Counted from the stretch's first letter, positions 36,951-49,631 are shown. The stretch: DNA of 64,000 nucleotides from Gordionus sp. m RMFG-2023 (GCF_954871325.1 NC_088775.1:73385561-73449560); one strand, 5' to 3'. Notes: generated from the letters alone by a model not told the origin. A program made the numbers and translations.

Positions 36951-38840
36951 ATGTGATATGAAAGTCAAATTTTATTATAACTCATTCTTCTTTAATATAT
37001 GATATTATTTAATTAATATGTTTATTATAATATTTATTTCATATTTTTAAAATTATTTTCTTTCTAAAATAAAATACCTAAACTTATGTATTAAATAGGA
37101 TACAGTGTCTATTAGTGATCTGCATAGGGCATTTTTCTACCCGAAAGATTTATAAAAAAAATATATTTGACCCAATCCCAAACAAATTTTTTTTTAATTT
37201 GTCCCAAAAAGCCAGACTAGACATAAAAATTATTTCTTCCCGTCCCGAATTTATTGTATAGAAGTTTTTTTAAAATAGAGTTTTATTTTACATTGAACAA
37301 AATTAAGTTTGTGATCATTCTACAAACAAATAAAAAAATATTAGCTATAAAATTTATTTTATTTATAATTTAAGCCTGATTCGGTTTAAATTTTTTTAAA
37401 CATATTAGGCCTGACCCAGAGATTATTAATGTCAACCCACCTATTTTTTATTTGTCAAAACTTTAAGTTTTCTTTTTATTTCAAAATTTGAAAAAAATCT
37501 ATATATATTTTAATAAAAATGATATTTATTAACGATTTCAGCCACATTAGGTTATTTCCAGGCAGAACGTTTTTTAAAGCTGTTTTTGGGTAATGTTACC
37601 AGCTTTCCAAAAAAAAAAGACTTGTCGATTTAATTTTTTTTATATAATATGATATTTAAAAAAACAATCCAGATCTTTATTTTTTTAATCATAAGAAAAC
37701 AAACTGGATTTTAATAACGATTAAATGGCCTCTTCAAATGTGGCTCGGGATTGTTATTTTTAAATATTATATTATGTAAAAAAATTAATTCGACAAATTT
37801 TTATTTTTAGAAAACTGGTAACATTATCAAAAAACCGCTTCGAAAAACATTCTGTCTGGAATTGGCCTTACTTATATTTAAAGTGTATACTCGTCCCAGT
37901 CTAAGATTTTCCATTAATATTAGAAAATATAAGGTCTATCTGTAAAAAAAATTTGAAAGAATAAAAAGTGCTATTTTTATTTTATAGCCATTTCCAGTTT
38001 TCCGGTTTTTGGTAATAGACTTATTTTTAATAAAGTAAATTTTATATCATAAAGGGCTATATTAAAGCTATTTAATAAAATTTAAATTATGCATTTAGCT
38101 TAATTACATTTTAAAATATTTAAAATTAAATTTAGTATATTTAATTTTCGAAATAAACTGAGTTGGGAATTAAAATTTTATATTTTTACTTTTTATATAT
38201 ATATAACACCCTCATTCAAATTTTAAAAAAATATCGAAGAGGGTTAGGTTGAATTCTTAAGTTGATTTGATATGGAAATCTACAATGATTAAAATAATTT
38301 CCTCGTTGCATTTTTAAACGTTTATTTAACGCATAGTAAAGTGCACGGATTAAACGTGGATTAAGTATATCATAATATAAAATCATTTACAGAAAAGATT
38401 TTTTAAAACCATCTGATCTGACCAGAAATATATTTCAGAATTGTAGGGTCCTATCCTATATACATCACCCAATTTTTGCATTGCAATTTTGAGAATTTAT
38501 TTAATTTTACATAAAAAATCTATTTAAAAATTATTAAACAACTAGTTAAAATTACACGACAAATTATTAATTGAGGGTAATACGTGCTGGTATATAGTTC
38601 AAGTCAAATCATATTTTCCAACTTTTAAAATTGCCCTCCATAAATGATTTTAAAATGAGAGTTTTCGAAAATCCAAGAATTTCATATCACAATAAATATA
38701 ATAAATTAATGTTATACATCTCTATTGTAACTGTAAAGAAAACAAAGAGTTTTAAAAAATTATTCTTTTCAATCATATCCATTTCTTACAATTTAAAATT
38801 TTATACTCTAATTTAATTCAAAATATCTTGTTTTATATAG

Positions 38841-39006
38841 TCCCCAGATGATTTACTTGGAAAGAGATGATGATCGAATAATATGGAACGTTGATGGAAA
38901 CGATATTTTTATGAGGAAATACAAATCAAGTAGAATATCCCATGTTGCTGAAGAACAAATTCTTTGGCTAGAAAGACAATCTTTAAATCGTAGCATTGAT
39001 AGCAAT
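38841..39006 (+). CDS. Exon P3 of module 3
   Basis: 166 nt, phase 2 to 0, acceptor ttatatag, donor gtaata. Begins FPQMIYLERDDDRIIWNVDG and continues NDIFMRKYKSSRISHVAEEQ to NRSIDSN. Near-identical to P2, and the frame is intact. Confidence 0.82.
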
Positions 39007-39401
39007 GTAATACATAATATATTATAGTCAGGTGTTCTTACATTAAAAATTTCCGTCTTTATAAATTAGGAAAATGTTAGTATCATTTAAGTAAATTTTT
39101 AATACAATACTTCCCTGATAAGTGAAAGACTCATTTGTTGAATGGTGAGGTATTGTATAAAACTATTCTGTTATAATTTCCTATATTTAAATAATGTGGT
39201 TAATTTTTAAAAATATGTAAATTAATAGAATAGTTAATTAATACTGTATTTTGATGTCTTAAATTTTTATAAATGATCTCTTTTATCTACCCCAGAAAAG
39301 CTCTCAGACATTAATATTATATCTAAATCAATAATTTTTATAAATAAAAATAACAATTTTAAAAATATTTTATTAGTAATTGATTATATATTTATTTTTA
39401 G

Positions 39402-39521
39402 TTAAGGGTAAAATTTGGTTCTTCCTATTGTGAATCTCTCCTTAAGCTCTGCAGATTCGTCTTTAATAATAATGGCAGTGTGGAGGTGATATGTCTTATT
39501 CCATACATAGGCGGAATATTA
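39402..39521 (+). CDS. Exon L3 of module 3
   Basis: 120 nt, phase 0 to 0, acceptor tttatttttag, donor gtaatt. Reads LRVKFGSSYCESLLKLCRFV and then FNNNGSVEVICLIPYIGGIL. It has one cysteine more than L2 (SYCES), but the core pair 13 residues apart is kept. Confidence 0.8.
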
Positions 39522-39744
39522 GTAATTCTATTTATTGATTTATATCAAATATAAAATTTACAAAACCTTTTATTGTATTTATAAATTTATTTGTTGATAC
39601 AATTATTATATAGTATTAAAATTCCTTTGCTACTCTTAAATTTTTTATAATAAGGAGTTTATCAATTAATATATTTTTAATTTTAAAATATTTCGGAAAC
39701 GTTATATAAAAATTTAATCCCGAATTGCACTCAAAATACAATTG

Positions 39745-39900
39745 CATTAATTCTACTGATAATGCATTCATGGGAATATATGCGCGATGATTCGAGTAAA
39801 TATTTTCGCGATAATAAATTCACGGTGATATATTTGCGATATTACGTTCGCTATAATATTTTCTCGATAATGCATTTGCTATAATAATAATTTCGCTAAT
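39745..39900. repeat. GCGAAT-type array, inverted orientation, in the L3-N3 intron
   Basis: Degenerate copies of tgcattcgcgataa. Counterpart of 17745-17935. The forward partner array found in module 2 is absent here, showing that the arrays can be gained or lost separately. Confidence 0.65.
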
Positions 39901-41391
39901 AGTGCATCTAACGAATATTCGATAATTAAATAGGATTTAAATAATAATCGAATAATTTATATTAATAATTGACCTATCAATAATTTTTTTATTTTTATAA
40001 TCGTTTTTATTCGTTGTCAAATAATTTCATTTATTCACTAATATTATTTGAATATTTATTATTTTTTTGTTTATTTTCATAGATATTTTTAAAATTTTCG
40101 AAAAAGTGATTTTAATTTTTTTTTCATATTTTAAATGTGTGGATGTAATTTTACCTATTTATGGTCGTATCCTATTATTTTATTTAATCGCGTGTTTATT
40201 AACCTCCTTTTTATTTTTTTGCTTTCCATATTGAAACTTTATTTTCAAGGTAATTTATAATTTTATAGTATTCTTTAAGATTACATTGTATGTAAAATTT
40301 AATAAATTTTTTTAATAATTAAATTATTAATTGCTCATTAAATATAGATATAAATTGAATTGAAATTTATATTTAGGTTATTCTATGTAAAATTTATCAG
40401 AACCTTTTAACAATCTACTTGCTCATAATTTAAATTAAGATTATATAAAAATTAAATTGATATTTAAGTATTTAAATTATGAGTAGTAATGGTTATTACA
40501 AAATTCGATAAATTTTACTTACAAATATTTTTATTATTATAAATAAATTGAATTGAAATTTATATTTAATTAAGTAAAAAATTTTTTAATTAGCATCATT
40601 TGCTCATTGGATAAAGATATACCTTGAATTAAAATTTATATTTAAATAATTCTATGTAAAATTTATTTAGGGAAACAGCAATTTTTTGAATAAATATATT
40701 AAATATATATTTATGGGAGCAATGGAATCTTATTATATAGAAAAAGAAAATGAGATCAGCCTCAATGTATCACAATTCTTTTTTGCAAAATTAAACAAAA
40801 GGAAGATATCCCACCCCTTTCTTGAATGAATTTGATTTATAAGCAATCCATACTACTCCCTGAATAAAATCCTATTTTATGTTGGAAACAATCTTCAAAA
40901 AATTTAGAATCTTATCAAAAATGGCTAAAATTATTTTGAAATCCCTGGTACATCCTGTCCACCAGAAAAATTATTCACTTCCGTTTCTAATATGATGATG
41001 GATAAAAGATCTTCTATGAATAAAAAAACGTTATCTTATTGTATATGCCTTAAAAACTGGCTTTAAATGTTATGCATATGCTTAATATTAATATATGTGC
41101 AATTTATAATATGTTAATATATGTGCAATTTATAATATGTTATAGATGGATGAAATTAATTTTTATAACACTTATTTTGGAAAAATGTCATAATCAATAT
41201 TAATAACCGATTATATAAAATCTAATCGTTTCAAAGATGAGATTTTTAAAAAGTAAAATCATTCGAAAAATATTCGAATATTATTCATTCAGATTAATAT
41301 TCGATACGAATAATATATTCGAATAATTTGAAAATGATATTCGCGAATATTATTCGAAAATGAAATATTCGATTCGTAAAATTGTAGCACT
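39901..41391 (+). mobile_element. hAT transposon relic (BED/Ac-like C-terminus)
   Basis: Inverted ends AGTGCATCTAACGAATATTC and, reverse-complemented, TAGTGCTACAATTTTACGAA, plus many TTCGAATA motifs near the right end. A + strand frame at about 40938-41063 reads IPGTSCPPEKLFTSVSNMMM, then DKRSSMNKKTLSYC, which is the hAT C-terminal dimerisation region (compare the family pattern IPATSxPSERxFSxAGxxxxxKR). Most of the transposase is deleted. It is absent from the same intron of module 2, so it inserted after the segmental duplication. Target duplication not clean. Confidence 0.75.
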
Positions 41392-41797
41392 AGTAATGCA
41401 TAGACAATAATGCTTTTCACGGTATTAACATGTAACCAAATAATATAACAATTGCGCCAATGGGCACAGACATCCTGACTTAATATAAGAAAATGGATGA
41501 AATTGGAGAATATGAAAACAATTTTACTCTAGTTTGCATAATTATTGTTTAATATACTATAAAATATTTAATAAGTTGGTTTAAAGAATTTATCTTAATA
41601 TTCCAATTTATTTGTTAATGGATATTTAAAACACACTATTTCACATAAGTTACCATTTAATGGTAGAAAATTAGAGTATTGGTATTGATTCTAATATTTC
41701 CAAAATATATCTACTATTTGTCCATTTTATATGATTAGAAACCAAAATAAGAGATTATTTACTTACATATAATATTTTGTTATTCTTAATATTTTAG

Positions 41798-41966
41798 AAT
41801 GAGGCAGTACAGAAAGACACTGATGTTAGTGTTGAAGAAATTGATAACGATGGAAAAATACTCAATAATAAAACTTATCCTAACTCATTTATAACTTATC
41901 TAATAGGAGATTTTGAACTGAGTGGAGACAGGCATAAATTAAAAGTTGTTTTCAAGATATGCGAAG
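41798..41966 (+). CDS. Exon N3 of module 3
   Basis: 169 nt, phase 0 to 1, acceptor tattttag, donor gtgcta. Begins NEAVQKDTDVSVEEIDNDGK, keeps LIGDFELSGDRHKLKV and ends FKICE. It differs from N2 at only a few codons. Confidence 0.85.
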
Positions 41967-42032
41967 GTGCTATATTATAAATTAGTCCCATTATACTTAA
42001 TAATTTTTAATTTTCACAAAAAAAATTGACAG

Positions 42033-42047
42033 ATGAAACTACGTCAG
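42033..42047 (+). CDS. 15-nt microexon (DETTSG), second copy
   Basis: ATGAAACTACGTCAG between ag and gtatta, phase 1 to 1. Same peptide as the copy at 18553; the two nucleotide differences are silent. Confidence 0.72.
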
Positions 42048-42079
42048 GTATTATTTATTAAAAACACAGTTTTTTTATA

Positions 42080-42690
42080 TTTTGAATAAAGTAGAAATTT
42101 AATATTTAAATGTTGTTACCATTTTAATAGAATATAATACCATTTATACATATGGAAAAATAAATTTAATATATTTACTTATGACAAAAATGGCTTACAT
42201 ATTAAAATTTTAAAAAAAATTTCTCTAAAATATTCTATATAAATAGATGTGAAAATTTTTATCAAACATCTCAAAATTTTATAAACTTCTATGTAGCGGA
42301 TTTCAACTCTAAAACTACGATATAGTGTTTTCTTGAGTAATTATGAAATTAATTTGTTAACCCTTAAGCTACAATATAGTATTTTTTTGACGTAATTAAG
42401 AAATTATTTTATTTTGACGAGTAGAATAAAATTATAAGTAGAAATTTATATTCAATATTTAAATGTTGTTAGCATTTTATATAGAATACAATGTTTATAC
42501 TAATGGAAAATTAAATTTAATATATTTACTCATGGCAAAACTGGTATATATATTTAAATTTAAAAATAAGTTTATGTAAAATATTCCATACAACTCTAAA
42601 ACGACGATAATGTTTTTCTGGAGTAACTATGAAATATTTTATTAACCCTAAAGCTACGATATACCATTTTTCTAGTGTAAAATGAAGATT
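42080..42690. repeat. Imperfect direct duplication within an intron
   Basis: The block from agtagaaatttaatattt at about 42088 recurs from about 42437 (agtagaaatttatattcaat), including catggcaaaactgg and the ctctaaaac(g/t)acgata segment. Period about 350 bp; non-coding. Confidence 0.6.
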
Positions 42691-42699
42691 TTTTTATTT

Positions 42700-45600
42700 A
42701 TTTATTGATATTATAAACTTTTTAACAAATATTAAAACATGAACATTTATATATAAATTATTGAATTGAAAATATAAATTAAAAAACAAAAAATGATATA
42801 TTAAAAATTAAGTATAAAATAAATATATGTTATAATCTATGAAGAAAAACATAAAAAAGATCTAAGAAAAAAAAATATTAAAAAAGGGTACATATCACCC
42901 TAGAGAAGAGTGAATGTTGAAAATGAAGGTCTCACTTCTAAACATGCCTAGGGTATTGGTAACGATTAGTATGAACACAGTCGTATTTGTTTTTTTAAGG
43001 ATTTCTGCCTTTCCGATGGCAGAAAATGAGAGGCTGGACTTTGTTGCAAAATCGACACAGTTATACCACAAGTAAGCGGGAGATCATTGGTTCAAGGAAT
43101 GAGGAATATATAATCTGGGCACATGGCGTTTCATTTGAGAGGCCAACTGGTTCGAGGGTGGATGGAATATTAACTTTTTAAGAGCAGCTAGGGGAATGTT
43201 GTTAATAGATTTATGACGAGGTTGTCATCCACGGGAGAACTTGCTGTGCAAGGAATGCTAATCTTTCGATTCAATGGACTGGCCACAATCGATACAATGG
43301 AGGGAACTACAGCATTACAGTCAAGGCGGAAGGCTATGAATATACGTGTTTGCCAGTTATGAGGAGGCCAAGATTGGAACTGGGGGTGGCTTCCAACTAT
43401 TCATAGCCTGAATTTGCATATAATACTATGTTATAAAGATTGTCCTCAAAGATCCTATTTAAAATTAGGTATTCAACGGAACGGGCGATTAGAGGAGCAT
43501 TCTAGTCTTTTTGAATGTCGGAGGCAGGACGGCAGAGGGTTAGATGAACAATTGCTGTCTCAAAAGATGAGGACTTGGAAAAGGTCAGGATCTAAAGGAG
43601 TGTATCCATTATTGATAATAGATTGAGCAGCCAGGCGAGATGAGATAATGGTGAGAGGGAAGTTGCATCGAGGATCTGATACCAATACCACCAGACTTGC
43701 TGGGGAGGGTGACCTGAAGCCAGGATGAATTAAAAAAAATTAAGTTTAATATATTATCAAGGAGTCCCTTGATTTAGGTTTCATGGGAAACTAGTAAATC
43801 TCTGCATTTGAAGATCGGTGAGGATCTCAGACGTAGAGGATCTCAGACGTAGAGGATTTTGGGTATATTAAAATAGTCTTTGATTAAAAAAAGGATTGAT
43901 GGATGGGGAGGTAATTAAAGAATATGTTTAATTTGGATAAATTACTAAGGGATTTGTTTAAAAAGCTTCTATGGCTTCATCTCATCTTTGTTGATGACGT
44001 GGTATGTGGTGTCTAAAGGAATGGATGTAGGATTTAGGAAGCAAATCTCACATTTGGGGAGATTGAGTGATAGTCCTGTAATATGTGAGAGATTCTCAAT
44101 AATGGGAGTAGTGTTGTTAAACGGCTAGATTTGAACCGATTTTTAAAAACGGCTAACTCAAGATTTTAGCTAGAAAAATATTACCAAAGCCTTGAGATTT
44201 CGCTAATAGATGTACAAATCTATGTGCCACCTATGAGCAATATCTTCAGGGTTACGTTATTTTTTTTTGGATAAAATATTAAGTTAGCCTTTTTTAAAAA
44301 TCGGCTCAAATCAAGCCGTTTAACAACACTAGATGGGAGGGATGGAAAGGATTGTGGAAAGGTTGCCCGAGACAATCATCGAGATAGCAGGAATTTAAGG
44401 CAAGGATGGATTTAGTTCCTGGATAATATTGTGGATCCCAATGCAAAAAAGGCAAGGCTTAAGGGGTCTCCCTGTGGAATTCCCTCTTGAGATTTGATTT
44501 GTTATTATTGTATTTTAGAAAAGTAGAGTTTGAATAAATATGGAGAATGTATAAAGAGTATTCAGGATATTTGTTGCAAAACAAAGGAACGAAGTGTTAA
44601 CGTTTCATTGTTCATTGTATTAAAGGTGAAATCGAGTTTTAAGACAACATCGTCAGGAATACTCTTTGCGATAGTTATACAGGCAAGATGAGCAGAAATT
44701 TCAGCGCCTCCGGGAACACCAAACCCTAATTGGAGTGGCGACTGGAATGAGGAAAGATATTCCTTGATTTGTGAAACAATGATCTTAGAGACAGCTCTTC
44801 GGAAGAAGGACTCAACGCGACTGGGCGAATACCTTAGTCCTTTTTTTGCGACCTATTAGACGGGCGCCAAAGAGGTTATGAATGATGGGTGATGGTGAGA
44901 ATTATATTTAATAACCTGGTACGGTTCTGTAAAAAAGCTTTACATAGAACGTTGGGTTTTAAAATGTCATGTATGAAGATAGCACGACTGCCATCAAGGC
45001 CCCAGAAGATTTTTAAGATCTAACGGCTTTAATTGTCTTGTAAATGTTAATTATGATTGTTTTGGTTTGAATAGACAAATTCTGAGTCACATATAAGGTG
45101 TTTTTGAAACAAAGCTTCTAAGGTGACTCCTTGTTAGGAGTTAAGGAGTCTTCAGAAGTCGTGGCACGAAGGGCTGAGTTTATATTAAAGCTATTTATTT
45201 TATTTGAAACTTTTTGACCTTACGGGCAATAGGGAGTTGATTAGATTGGTTAGAGTGGTGTGTAGAAGTTGGTATCATATCTGGATTGAAGAGTTAAAGA
45301 GGGATATTGAAGTTTTAATATATTTGGATAATAAGATTTTTTTATATTCAGGAATTTTAAGGGTAAAATTGGTAAAGTTTAGTAATTTTTTCTAATTTGA
45401 AAGGTTTCCAGGATTGTTTACAGTTAAATAGATTAATTTGTTAAAGGATTCTGCAAAAGAATTACGTGCACCCTAAAGTATACCAGATATGGTGGGATAG
45501 TTGGGTAGTGATAAAAATTTATTGGCCCATGATTGTAGGTTAGGTGTTCGATGACTTGGAGGTGAATCAATAGCAACAGTTGATGAGGGAGGACTTACTA

Positions 45601-45740
45601 AATTTAATAAACTGAATCATGGAGGATCTGTAGGTCTTGGTAGCCCTGAACCTCGGCGTCTAGAGATGGGACCATGAATTTGAAACTTCCTAGCTTTGGT
45701 TATATTTGTAGATTTATGGCATATGGAACAAATGTCATGT
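42700..45740 (-). mobile_element. LINE (non-LTR retrotransposon) with reverse transcriptase, degenerate
   Basis: A GC-richer block in the intron before A13. On the minus strand, reverse-transcriptase motifs appear in the right order from high to low coordinates: PSRVESFFRRAVSKI (about 44800), LQLGFGVPGGAE (44701-44736), KLDFTFNTM (about 44630), SQEGIPQGDPLS (about 44460-44490), CYLDDCLG (44376-44390) and GLSLNLPKCEI (42-residue spacing, about 44042-44080). The LGxGVPGGAE signature is known from LINEs of several animals. Frames shift between motifs, so it is inactive. The part below 43.2 kb matches the LINE fragment at 7.6-8.0 kb. Border positions are approximate; no endonuclease was recognised. 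Confidence 0.8.
44109..44331. mobile_element. hAT-type MITE, copy 1, nested in the LINE
   Basis: 223 bp with ends TAGTGTTGTTAAACGGCT and AGCCGTTTAACAACACTA, and subterminal inverted segments (gaaccgatttttaaaaacgg and aaaaatcggctcaaatc). The 8-bp flanks aatgggag and gatgggag differ at one base. It lies between the YLDD and GLSLN motifs of the LINE, so it is younger than the LINE. Confidence 0.88.
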
Positions 45741-46226
45741 ATTTGAATCACCAAATATTTCTTTAACAATTTGGTTATAAATACATCAACATGAAGTTAT
45801 TTATAGGAAGATATATTTATATCATCTCTGGCGAATTAACAAATTCATGTCTTCAAACCAAGGAAGGTAAAATGTTTAAGACATTGTTGGCATATTTTTG
45901 AAGGTTTACGATTATAAATGACAGTTTTATGAATTAGAAGAGTTGAGGACAGCATTTTGAAAGAGAACTTCATAACATAAATATCGAAGATTAAAAATTG
46001 TCTTAAAGTAAGAGGATGCAGTTGGTGGTCTATGTATAAGTAAAAATTATAGGCATATATTTTGGAGGTACGGAATGCAGTTGATAGTCTATGTCTGTGT
46101 AAAAATCAATTCGATATTCTGATCTTAAATTCTTTAAAAGTAGAATGAAAAATTAGCAATTGATCAATGTGTTAAAAATAAATATAAACTTTTATTATTA
46201 ATAATTTTTTATTAATATATCACTAG

Positions 46227-46280
46227 ATACTACCACTAAAAGTGTCATAACATCCAAGAAAACAACTAATTTCGGATCTG
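46227..46280 (+). CDS. Microexon A13, first of array 3
   Basis: 54 nt, acceptor tatcactag, donor gtttat. Reads DTTTKSVITSKKTTNFGSG; duplicate of A5. Confidence 0.78.
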
Positions 46281-46620
46281 GTTTATTATAATTAAATATA
46301 TGACATTAATTTTAATTTAGATGAAACACTAAATAAATATATTATAAAAAACCACAAAAAGTAATTACTAGCGAGAATAAGATGATCGATAAAATATATA
46401 TTTTCATTTTCTTAAGGCCTCAATTTATAGATATTATTTATGAATAAAAACCTCTTTTATTGTACATGTAAAAAAAAACAAAAAAAAACAAAACTAATTA
46501 TGTTTTTTTTAAATGAATTATGAGATTTTTATTTATTCGTTTTAATTATAATAAATTATAAATATTTGATAACAAAATGATATCAATTCAGTTAATCGTT
46601 ATATTTTTATTTATCAATAG

Positions 46621-46674
46621 TAAATGGCACTGAAACTGTCATACAAACTGAAGAAACAACTCCTTTCGGATCTG
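46621..46674 (+). CDS. Microexon H2
   Basis: 54 nt, acceptor tcaatag, donor gtatat. Reads VNGTETVIQTEETTPFGSG; duplicate of H1. Confidence 0.78.
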
Positions 46675-48009
46675 GTATATTTTTTAAAAACAATTATATA
46701 TATTTCTTATTTACGAATAAAATACATAAACTTGATCTTTCCTAAAGATTTGATTTACTTAAAAATTGTCAAGATAATTTTAAATATTTAAATAAAATCT
46801 GGGAACTCATTTAAATGTAAAAACTTGTTTTAAAATAAAAAATATATAAAATAAAGGCAGTACCATTTAAAAGAAGATAATATTTGATCGGTGAAAGTCA
46901 GAATCTGGTTATTCTTAATTGATCTCCTTTTGCTCATAATATATATTTAGATGTTTATTTATAAATATTGTTATTAGATATTGTTGATAAAATGATATCA
47001 TCAACTTTAAATCTCCACTCTTTTCTTAGATTAGAATAATAAAACATTTTATTATTTTTTTAATTATATTCTTTCGAATTTTTTTTTTACTTATCTAACA
47101 TACCCTAAACACATAATTCAATATAATAATTAAATTCTAAAAGATTATTTAGTAGAATTAACTCCTATAATATAATCTCTGGTATTATTTGAGATACTTG
47201 AATAAGTGTTAAAGAATGTAAAAGATAAAAATATTGGTTACCAAACAATTCTCCATACTTTAAAATATAATATCGGGAGAGTTTTCCTTAATAAATAAAT
47301 TTATATATGAAATTTACTCCAAATAAATTATGTATATTGTCAAATAATAAAATATTATAGTTAAAAAATACTATACCTTAAAACTTGTATATAAATAATA
47401 ATAAAATATAGAATTAAACATTATATGATGATTTATTTATCAAAATATCGTTCATAAATGTTAATTTAATCTTCTTTGCGATTACGCCATTTCAAAAATT
47501 TCTTTTGTATTGGGGATTAAATCTCAATATATAGAGAAAATCTGGTACATTCATACGATTTTCTGATGTATTATTTTAATAGGTTTTTATTCTCCATAAA
47601 AAAAGGTCCTCTTATTTGCACTTGTATTAATTAAGAATGTTGACAAAATATATAATAATTTTTTTAATATTTTAGAAAAACGCCAAATTTTTTTTTGAAG
47701 GATTATAATAAAATTAATATTTCTAACCAAAATTTAAATTCTGAAATTAATTAGTTTTCAAAAACACTTATCCTGTAAATAAAATTGAGCTTAATATTTA
47801 CTTTTTGCAATATCAAGATTTAATATATCAGTAAGATTCTAGGTAATAGTATATGTAAATTTTAAGGGCTTTATCTGAATCATAAATCGTTTATTGATTT
47901 GAGTCAAAAATGTATCCAGTAGAATGAAAACTTTATTTTATAGTAATCTTCAATTGAGTCCACATTAATATTAGAGCGATTTGTTTGTCCAGGTGGAATT
48001 CAAGGCTTG

Positions 48010-48547
48010 CGAATTCTCAAAATCATATATAGCTTCCGCCTCAACAATCACATAAAACTCTTGAAATTCGTCGATATAATCTCTTAATTTTATAAGTTAT
48101 ATTATAATAATATTTGAGATTTTCATAAACTCAATTTTGAAAAATTGCATAAAAAAAGGTGTGTAATAAAAAAAATTTATTACTACATTCCAGTGCAAAA
48201 TGAAATCATTTGTCGTATTGAATCTAATAATAAGCTTCGGATAAAATATTTGATTCAGGCCATTCTGATATTTCCTTAAGGGGACTCTAAATAGGTGCTT
48301 CTATATTCATAATGCGGTAACAGTTTGATGTCTTTGGCTCCATTATGTCGAGAATGAATTTTACATACATTTTCATTCTTCTTGTAGCACAAGAAGTCTC
48401 ACAAATAATATTATTCAGCATCTGTATCTTTGGATATCTGAACATTTCACAGACTCTTAAAATTATGTCTAATCTTAGATAATAGAGATAAATATAAAAA
48501 ATATAAAAAATATTTTTTAGAAGATAAAATTTTCTTATATCCATCAA
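48010..48547 (-). pseudogene. Antisense coding-like relic, copy 2 (unknown)
   Basis: Two minus-strand stretches have protein-like composition unlike the surrounding intron: 48287-48547 (with FRYPKIQMLNNIICE, then MKMYVKFILDIMEPK) and about 48010-48115 (KLRDYIDEFQEFYVIVEAEA, then IYDFENSQALNSTW). A more decayed copy lies at 20190-20610 in the other duplicate, so it predates the duplication. I do not recognise the protein. It could be a fragment of an unrelated host gene or of an old mobile element. Confidence 0.4.
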
Positions 48548-48660
48548 TGTTTAAGTTTAAAGTAATTTAGGAATAAATTCCTTCGCGGGAATATATTAAT
48601 ACACAAGAAAACTCTTTAAATTAATTTTAACTTTTGTTAAAATTTAAAATACAATATAAC

Positions 48661-48853
48661 TAGTGCTGTTAAATAGCTAAATCTGAGCTAAATTTAAAAA
48701 CGGCTAACACTTTAGTCTGTAAAATATGGCCGAAACCCGGAGAACTGGCTTAATGGATATCTATCAATGAGCAAAATCTTTAGTCTTCCCTAATATTTTT
48801 ATAAATATTGTGTTTGCCGTTTTTAAAAATTTGCTCAAATCGTTTAACAACCA
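48661..48853. mobile_element. hAT-type MITE, copy 2
   Basis: Begins TAGTGCTGTTAAATAGCT and ends with GCTCAAATCGTTTAACAACC. Same family as 44109-44331 but older-looking. Flanks aatataac and aatttaac differ at one base. Confidence 0.75.
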
Positions 48854-49094
48854 AATTTAACCCATTTGAAATAGAAATTTCAATTCACAATTCCTGAAGA
48901 CCTATTTTATCAAAACAAATTGCTATGGATGTGGGTCGTCCAAAGGTCTAATTATAACTATATATTTAACGAATTTTTATTGATAATAAGAGGTGAAAAA
49001 TCTATAAAAAGGTGTGATATTAAAGAGAAATGGTTTAGAATACGAATACACTTACAATTTTCCGATAAGCTAAATTTTTTTTATTTAATAATAG

Positions 49095-49148
49095 AATTTG
49101 ATACTAGATCTGGCTCGCCATCGCAAAAAACAACTATTGCTGGATCTG
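49095..49148 (+). CDS. Microexon C2
   Basis: 54 nt, acceptor taatag, donor gttatg. Reads EFDTRSGSPSQKTTIAGSG. Duplicate of C1; the Cys of C1 is Phe here. Confidence 0.75.
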
Positions 49149-49577
49149 GTTATGATTTTTATATTTTCTCATAAAAGTTTATAATCATAATATATAGCTA
49201 AAGTATAATTATAATCCGAAATGAGTAAATTCGGAGATAGTGCATAGCTATGTATATTTCAGGTCCCGTCGGAGTTTATTAAATAATCTTGAGTCCAACA
49301 CTGTCCGATTTCTATTTTTTTGACCTATCCAGGGATTTAAAAATTTAGTTATTCAAAATAATTTTGTTCTTTCGATGAAATTTATACAATATTATAGGCT
49401 AATGTTTTAATCATCTGTCAGATAATTTTTAAACTAGTCCAGTCGATTTATAAAATATATATGTGTAGATGTTTATTTTTTTTAAAATCATAATTGAGTC
49501 ATAACTTTTTATTTCTAGGCCCTGATTTATAGAATTATAAAAATTCCGTCATTTAATTTTCATTTGTTTGACACTAG

Positions 49578-49631
49578 ATTCTACAACTAAACCTGTAGTA
49601 ACAGCCAAAGAAACAACTCCTTTCGGATCTG
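49578..49631 (+). CDS. Microexon A14
   Basis: 54 nt, acceptor acactag, donor gttatt. Reads DSTTKPVVTAKETTPFGSG. A hAT element begins 25 bp after its donor. Confidence 0.8.

Larger units (their letters stand above)
32695..38106. mobile_element. Large foldback-type element with long inverted ends and inverted tandem arrays
   Basis: The ends are inverted copies of each other. TAATTAAGCTAAAAACATAA on the left matches the reverse complement of the right end (GCATTTAGCTTAATTA), and the match continues with gaps for about 240 bp (to near 32940 and back to near 37870), including accggaaa and the aaaatc(c/t)taga blocks. Further in, a GCGAAT array at 33.6 kb faces an inverted array at 36.6 kb. The paralogous intron of module 2 (15439-16308) lacks this DNA, which proves insertion: similarity stops at about 32670 and resumes at about 38380. 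The 2.6 kb between the arrays has no convincing gene, so this looks non-autonomous. The target duplication is unclear (TA or TAA possible). Confidence 0.75.

Noticed and set aside
43414-43626. + strand open frame of 70 codons
   Set aside because: Antisense to the LINE, whose reverse-transcriptase motifs are on the minus strand.
43980-44015. LIFVDDVVCG on the + strand, resembling a reverse-transcriptase catalytic box
   Set aside because: The true motif CYLDDCLG lies on the minus strand at 44376-44390 in the correct order with the other motifs; the + strand match is chance.
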